The position numbers and the translations under genes were made by a program. The notes beneath the pieces are model-generated. The model did not search any database, was not told where the DNA came from, and saw only the letters and a list, made by a program, of their open reading frames with translations. 64,000 nt of DNA from Odiellus spinosus (taxonomy: Eukaryota; Arthropoda; Arachnida; Opiliones; Phalangiidae), in contig OY987231.1 in assembly GCA_963920705.1 (NCBI GenBank), forward strand, positions 18,143,024 through 18,207,023. The letters are read 5' to 3'. Below, one piece after another: positions 59,816-64,000 of the stretch (the stretch's first letter is position 1; every line of letters begins with the position of its first letter).

Positions 59816-62800
59816 CCACCTAACCAATTAATAATAAATAGTAAAAAACAACCATTATTTGATATCTTATTTTAAAGTCTGTCATTTCTGACGGGTATTA
59901 TACAATATAGTATGTATCTTTGACGATTCCATCGTTTAGGCGCTTCTAAATTAGCAATTAAAATACAATTTTAAATGGAAAGTTTTGTTAAATTATCAGA
60001 TAGTTCGATATTGGAAATCGGGGAAACTTTTTTATTTTATTTTTTTTTTTTTTTTCATCATTCGATTCTCGTATTTATCAAAACAAACTTTCTAAAACAG
60101 GATTAGAAGGCCGTTGTAATTAGAAACGTCGAGCCCATAGCTGGAAATTGGAAAGATAGCGCGTTTCCTCTCTCTCGCTCGATCCCTAACAATTTTCTGA
60201 TTGGTTTCAGAGATAACGGACGAATAAACTACTATGTCGAGAAAACGAAATTTTTCCCTCCCGCAGTTTTGGAATGAGAGAGACAAGTGCGTACGTGTCT
60301 TTCTATTTTCGCCTGGCTTCAACTCCAATTAGCATATTTGGCGCCCCCTGACTAATTAGGACGGTGTTTATAGTCGCGGTAATTTAGATTTTTAAGAGAT
60401 TCGAAATGTGTATAACCTTTGCAAAATGTTTCAGCATTTACTCATTTTACAAAGGTTAAAAATTAATGCCAAAATTAAATCAAATCTGGCGTACCTTCTT
60501 ACGAAATAATTAACTTTAAACCACTTCGTTTAAGACTTTTACGTTGTAAATTAATTAAAATTTCAAATACTACTTTAGAATATTAATTTCATAGTTAAAT
60601 GAAAACCTCTTACGAAACAATTAAGTTTAAGTTTAATCGTTTTTAAGCTAGTTTCGTCCAACATAACCTTTCAGCCCGGGCATTTTTAATAACGCCTTCG
60701 ATTTTTATCGAAAACATTCTTTTTAACTCACGGCAGACAAGCACGGTGTGGTTTGTTAGTTACACAATTTAGTCACTGTTTACCACTAGATAATTACGCT
60801 GTTGATTTTGCCTCCCTTTGAGTTTGGTTACCGTGTTTTCTACTCTGTATCAATTGATGTCAAAGTCCGCAGGAAACCAAAATTTAATATTTAACAATAT
60901 ATTGAAAATACTCTCGTTCCAAACCAGTTTGGAAAAACAACCTTAACCCATATGAGATTGCACTTTGTGTATTAATCCGCAACAAGTTTCGCTCTCATGG
61001 AAACTGTTCTTGAACAAACATTGAAGCATGATTTACATAGCGTATTAAGTTTATTACTCGTGGGTGATATATTTACACTGTTATATAATATTTTTAACTT
61101 TTATTATTTTAGCTACCTTCACACTAGACACAATTGTGTAGAGTCAAATATTGGGCTCCCTTACTTGTGGTAATGTCCCCCCTTACTTGTGGTAATGTCC
61201 CCCCTTACTTGTGGTAATGTCCCCCCTTACTTGTGGTAATGTCCCCCCTTACTTGTGGTAATGTCCCCCCTTACTTGTGGTAATGTCCCCCCTTACTTGT
61301 GGTAATGTCCCCCCTTACTTGTGGTAATGTTCCCCCCCCCCCGCTCATAGGTATTCCCAACGATAGGTTTAAGAAAAATTCCTAAAAAAACTAAAACCCA
61401 AAATGAAATGGGCCCATTTAGGACGAAGTCCCCCCTCAGTTCACGATCCCCAAATGGAGAGCCAATGAGAAAAGAGTGGTGCAAAGGTTGAGCAAGAACG
61501 TTTATCAAAAACTACCGAATATCTATTGGGGGTCTTCTTATAGAACCTTTAGATCTCTCGTAGTTATTGCTCCACGTTCGCTGCATCTGAAACATTTTTT
61601 TAGTCTGTATCACTGTGGCTGCCTGCATGCATTCTTTTTTGTGCGAACCAAAATATTTTATTATTAACAACATATCATTTAAATAATGTCCAAAAGTAAA
61701 ATAATATTATCAGCCCTGCTACATTTCTTGTAGCAGACGATGTTTTCAACGGTATTATGCCAAACGACAGTTAGACGGTGATGCGTAGCGCGATAATTAA
61801 TACGTTCCCCGTAGTAAGAGTTCGAAAAAAAATACCGAAGGCAACGTTTAGTTTATTTTAAAGCGGACTTCATTAATCTACAAACAAACTTTACAAGTTT
61901 GAGTGGCAAACACTGAGGAGAAGGTTATGTTAGTGAAACTGAAAGAGGCGGCTCCCATGAAAGGTAATTAAATTGATTTTAATTGACTTCTAAGCCGAAA
62001 TTAAATATATTATCGGCTTTTCTAAGCAATTGCAAGAAATATTTTCAAAATAATGTTTTTTTACAAGCTGGTTTAAAGTCTTTAATGCGAACGCGGCTAT
62101 TGACACAACGTATTCCGTGAGAGATCTTAGAAATATTGCGTAGGAATTTCCTCGCTTAGTTCATGGACGGTCGTACCATTAAAAATTTAGCTGGCATACA
62201 TAATCAGGGCTTTAAATTTAAAATCGGGGCTTCTGGCCTCATCGGGTCAATCCTCAGGTTTGTTCCGGTCTATTTAACGTCTCGCGCGCGTAATTCGTTG
62301 GTTTTCCTTAATGACCACCGATACGAAGAATTCGAAACTAAATAGTGGGTGTAAAAGGGTTGGCCATTGCCATTTTAAACCCAAGAGAGCTCAATTTTCG
62401 GCAGCGATGGATTTTGGGCTCGTAAACGCTTTTAATTTACAAATGTCTAAACCGACGAGAGTTCGATATATGCAAACTAGTAGAGGCGAAAATCCGTTGG
62501 AAACTTCTAAAAGACCACTACCTTGTTGTTTCGATTCGTGAAGCTTACACCAAAGTGATGATGAAATGATTCTAATTTCGAAGTAAAATTAGTAAATTAA
62601 AGGTACAGACCGGGATAAAAAAAGTGTGTCTTAAATTATAGAGCGTATATTAAAACGACTAATATCATATCGCAAAAAATTTAATAGTTAGTAGATATTA
62701 AGATATTTGCGTTTATTATAAGCAAAAAGTGATCTCTAGTGAACGCCATTTTAGTTTTTTCATACCCTTTCGATGCCTGCTGAGGATCGGCTTCGCCGAT

Positions 62801-64000
62801 TGGTTTATTTCTCACCTAAAGTCACTTGACTCTAGCTGAAAATAGATATGGGTATTAGCGCGCTCAATTTCTTTAGAGTCAAAAAAGATATGCCGGGCCG
62901 AAACATAGGCTCCAAAACCTAGCCCGAAGGATCCCGAACACTAACCCGAAGGTCGGTCGGCCAGCTGAGCTAGTAGTAGTCAGTACTAGGTATTAACCGA
63001 GTCTTAAGTTGATTTGAAGAATTAGAAGGTAAGAACTAAACTGCATTCATTAATTTTGCAATTAGGCATGTTTTCGTAGAAAGTTAGAAATCACAATCAC
63101 AAAATTACGGGTCTTCTTACGAAGTTACGAACAGACGATCCGACTGCAGCCGACTCGAATGGCCTTCGTTTAGCGAATCTTTATTGGGTCACTTAAAGGC
63201 CAATCATTGAAGCGGATCCTTATTTTTAAAACTTGAAATGCCGGGAAGCAAATATGGCGTTCTTCTAGGAACGTCAATTTCGGTTTTAAAATGATATTTA
63301 TAAATTAACCAAGACTTAAATCACTATAATGTGTTTTGATTTGTAGGTTTTTAAGCATGCTCTTTCCAATGGAAGTACTTTTAAAGTTGGGTTGCCTTTC
63401 CCTTTAATATCCTGTCGTTGTTTTTATGAATAATTAGGGTTGTTTTGAGTGGGGAAGAGAGCTTTCGCGGTTTGACATGATGATAATTGAATTAATTTTA
63501 TCATGCATTGAAAATCTATTGATCATGGTGAATATAATATTATTTATTATTAATCTATTTCAATTAATAATAAATATAATTCATTTTATACTCTCAGCCA
63601 TGGCTAGTAAATCATTCAATATTTATTTCAATATTTGTGAATTCTTGCTAAACAAGCTCTTGCTTAGAATTTTATCAATTTAGGAGACTGCATTCTACTG
63701 CATGGTGAATAAAAATTTAATATAAACGTGTTTGGAGACCTTCCGATCCTTCTAGGACTTCCCATTTCAGTTATGAAATTCACCAATAAGTCAATAAATT
63801 TGGTGTAGAAGCTCTAGTTTCCTTGTTACATGCACATTTTTAATTTATATTCCTACACCTATAACACAGGGTACAAAGGTAGATCAAATTTACATCAAAT
63901 AGATCAATTCATTGTAGAGGCGCAAACAAAACGTATATTATAATTTTTTGTGATTTGGTCAACGGTTAAACACGTAAATTTAAAAAAATACAAAGCAAAA
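59816..64000. other. Gene-less DNA with 22-bp tandem array
   Basis: No gene recognised. 62163-62541 has two overlapping short frames without family motifs. A short hairpin GATCGGCTTCGCCGATT lies at about 62785. Confidence 0.5.
61161..61342. repeat. Tandem repeat, 22 bp x 8
   Basis: TTACTTGTGGTAATGTCCCC plus CC, eight units in exact 22-bp register with almost no variation, ending in a run of C. Near identity implies recent expansion. Confidence 0.93.

Overview
This is nuclear DNA of an invertebrate animal, probably an arthropod. The sequence is AT-rich by eye. It has two intron-containing animal housekeeping genes with short introns (about 55-420 bases), and most of the rest is small non-autonomous DNA transposons. 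I cannot name the species. I see no bacterial-type operon, CRISPR array, rRNA gene or convincing tRNA gene.

Genes. Only two genes are well supported, and they sit head to head. CTU2 (minus strand, 28465 down to 25797) can be followed through eleven exons to a 473-residue protein. It is the non-catalytic partner in cytosolic tRNA wobble-uridine thiolation. A FAM210A-like gene (plus strand, 29083-29909, two coding exons and a likely untranslated first exon) encodes a 248-residue mitochondrial membrane protein. About 400 bases separate the first exons and hold CRE-like and ETS-like sites, as expected of a shared two-way promoter.

Mobile DNA. The window is saturated with short inverted-repeat elements and I see no transposase gene. 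(1) A 336-339 bp element with ends CAGAAGCCGATGAAACCC occurs 14 times. Twelve copies have perfect 7-bp target duplications, one has a single mismatch and one is truncated. (2) Three other elements of unrelated sequence (ends CAAGAATCC, three copies; CAGAGGTATATAATA, one copy; CAAGAAGGATC, one copy) also have 7-bp duplications and CA...TG ends, so one transposase group probably moved all four. (3) Foldback elements flanked by TTAA and starting TTAAAGG form at least four groups, with one clear nested insertion (58473-59362). (4) A 286-bp palindromic element with TA-type ends occurs twice (3461-3746 and 34284-34570). (5) hAT-like remnants lie at 14054-15121.

Layout. 1-25.7 kb: repeats and gene-less DNA with tandem arrays at 15.5 and 21.3 kb. 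25.8-30.0 kb: the CTU2/FAM210A pair. 30-64 kb: repeats again, with tandem arrays at 32.3, 43.1 and 61.2 kb. Most short open frames outside the two genes lie in inverted repeats, tandem arrays or AT-rich spacer and look non-coding.
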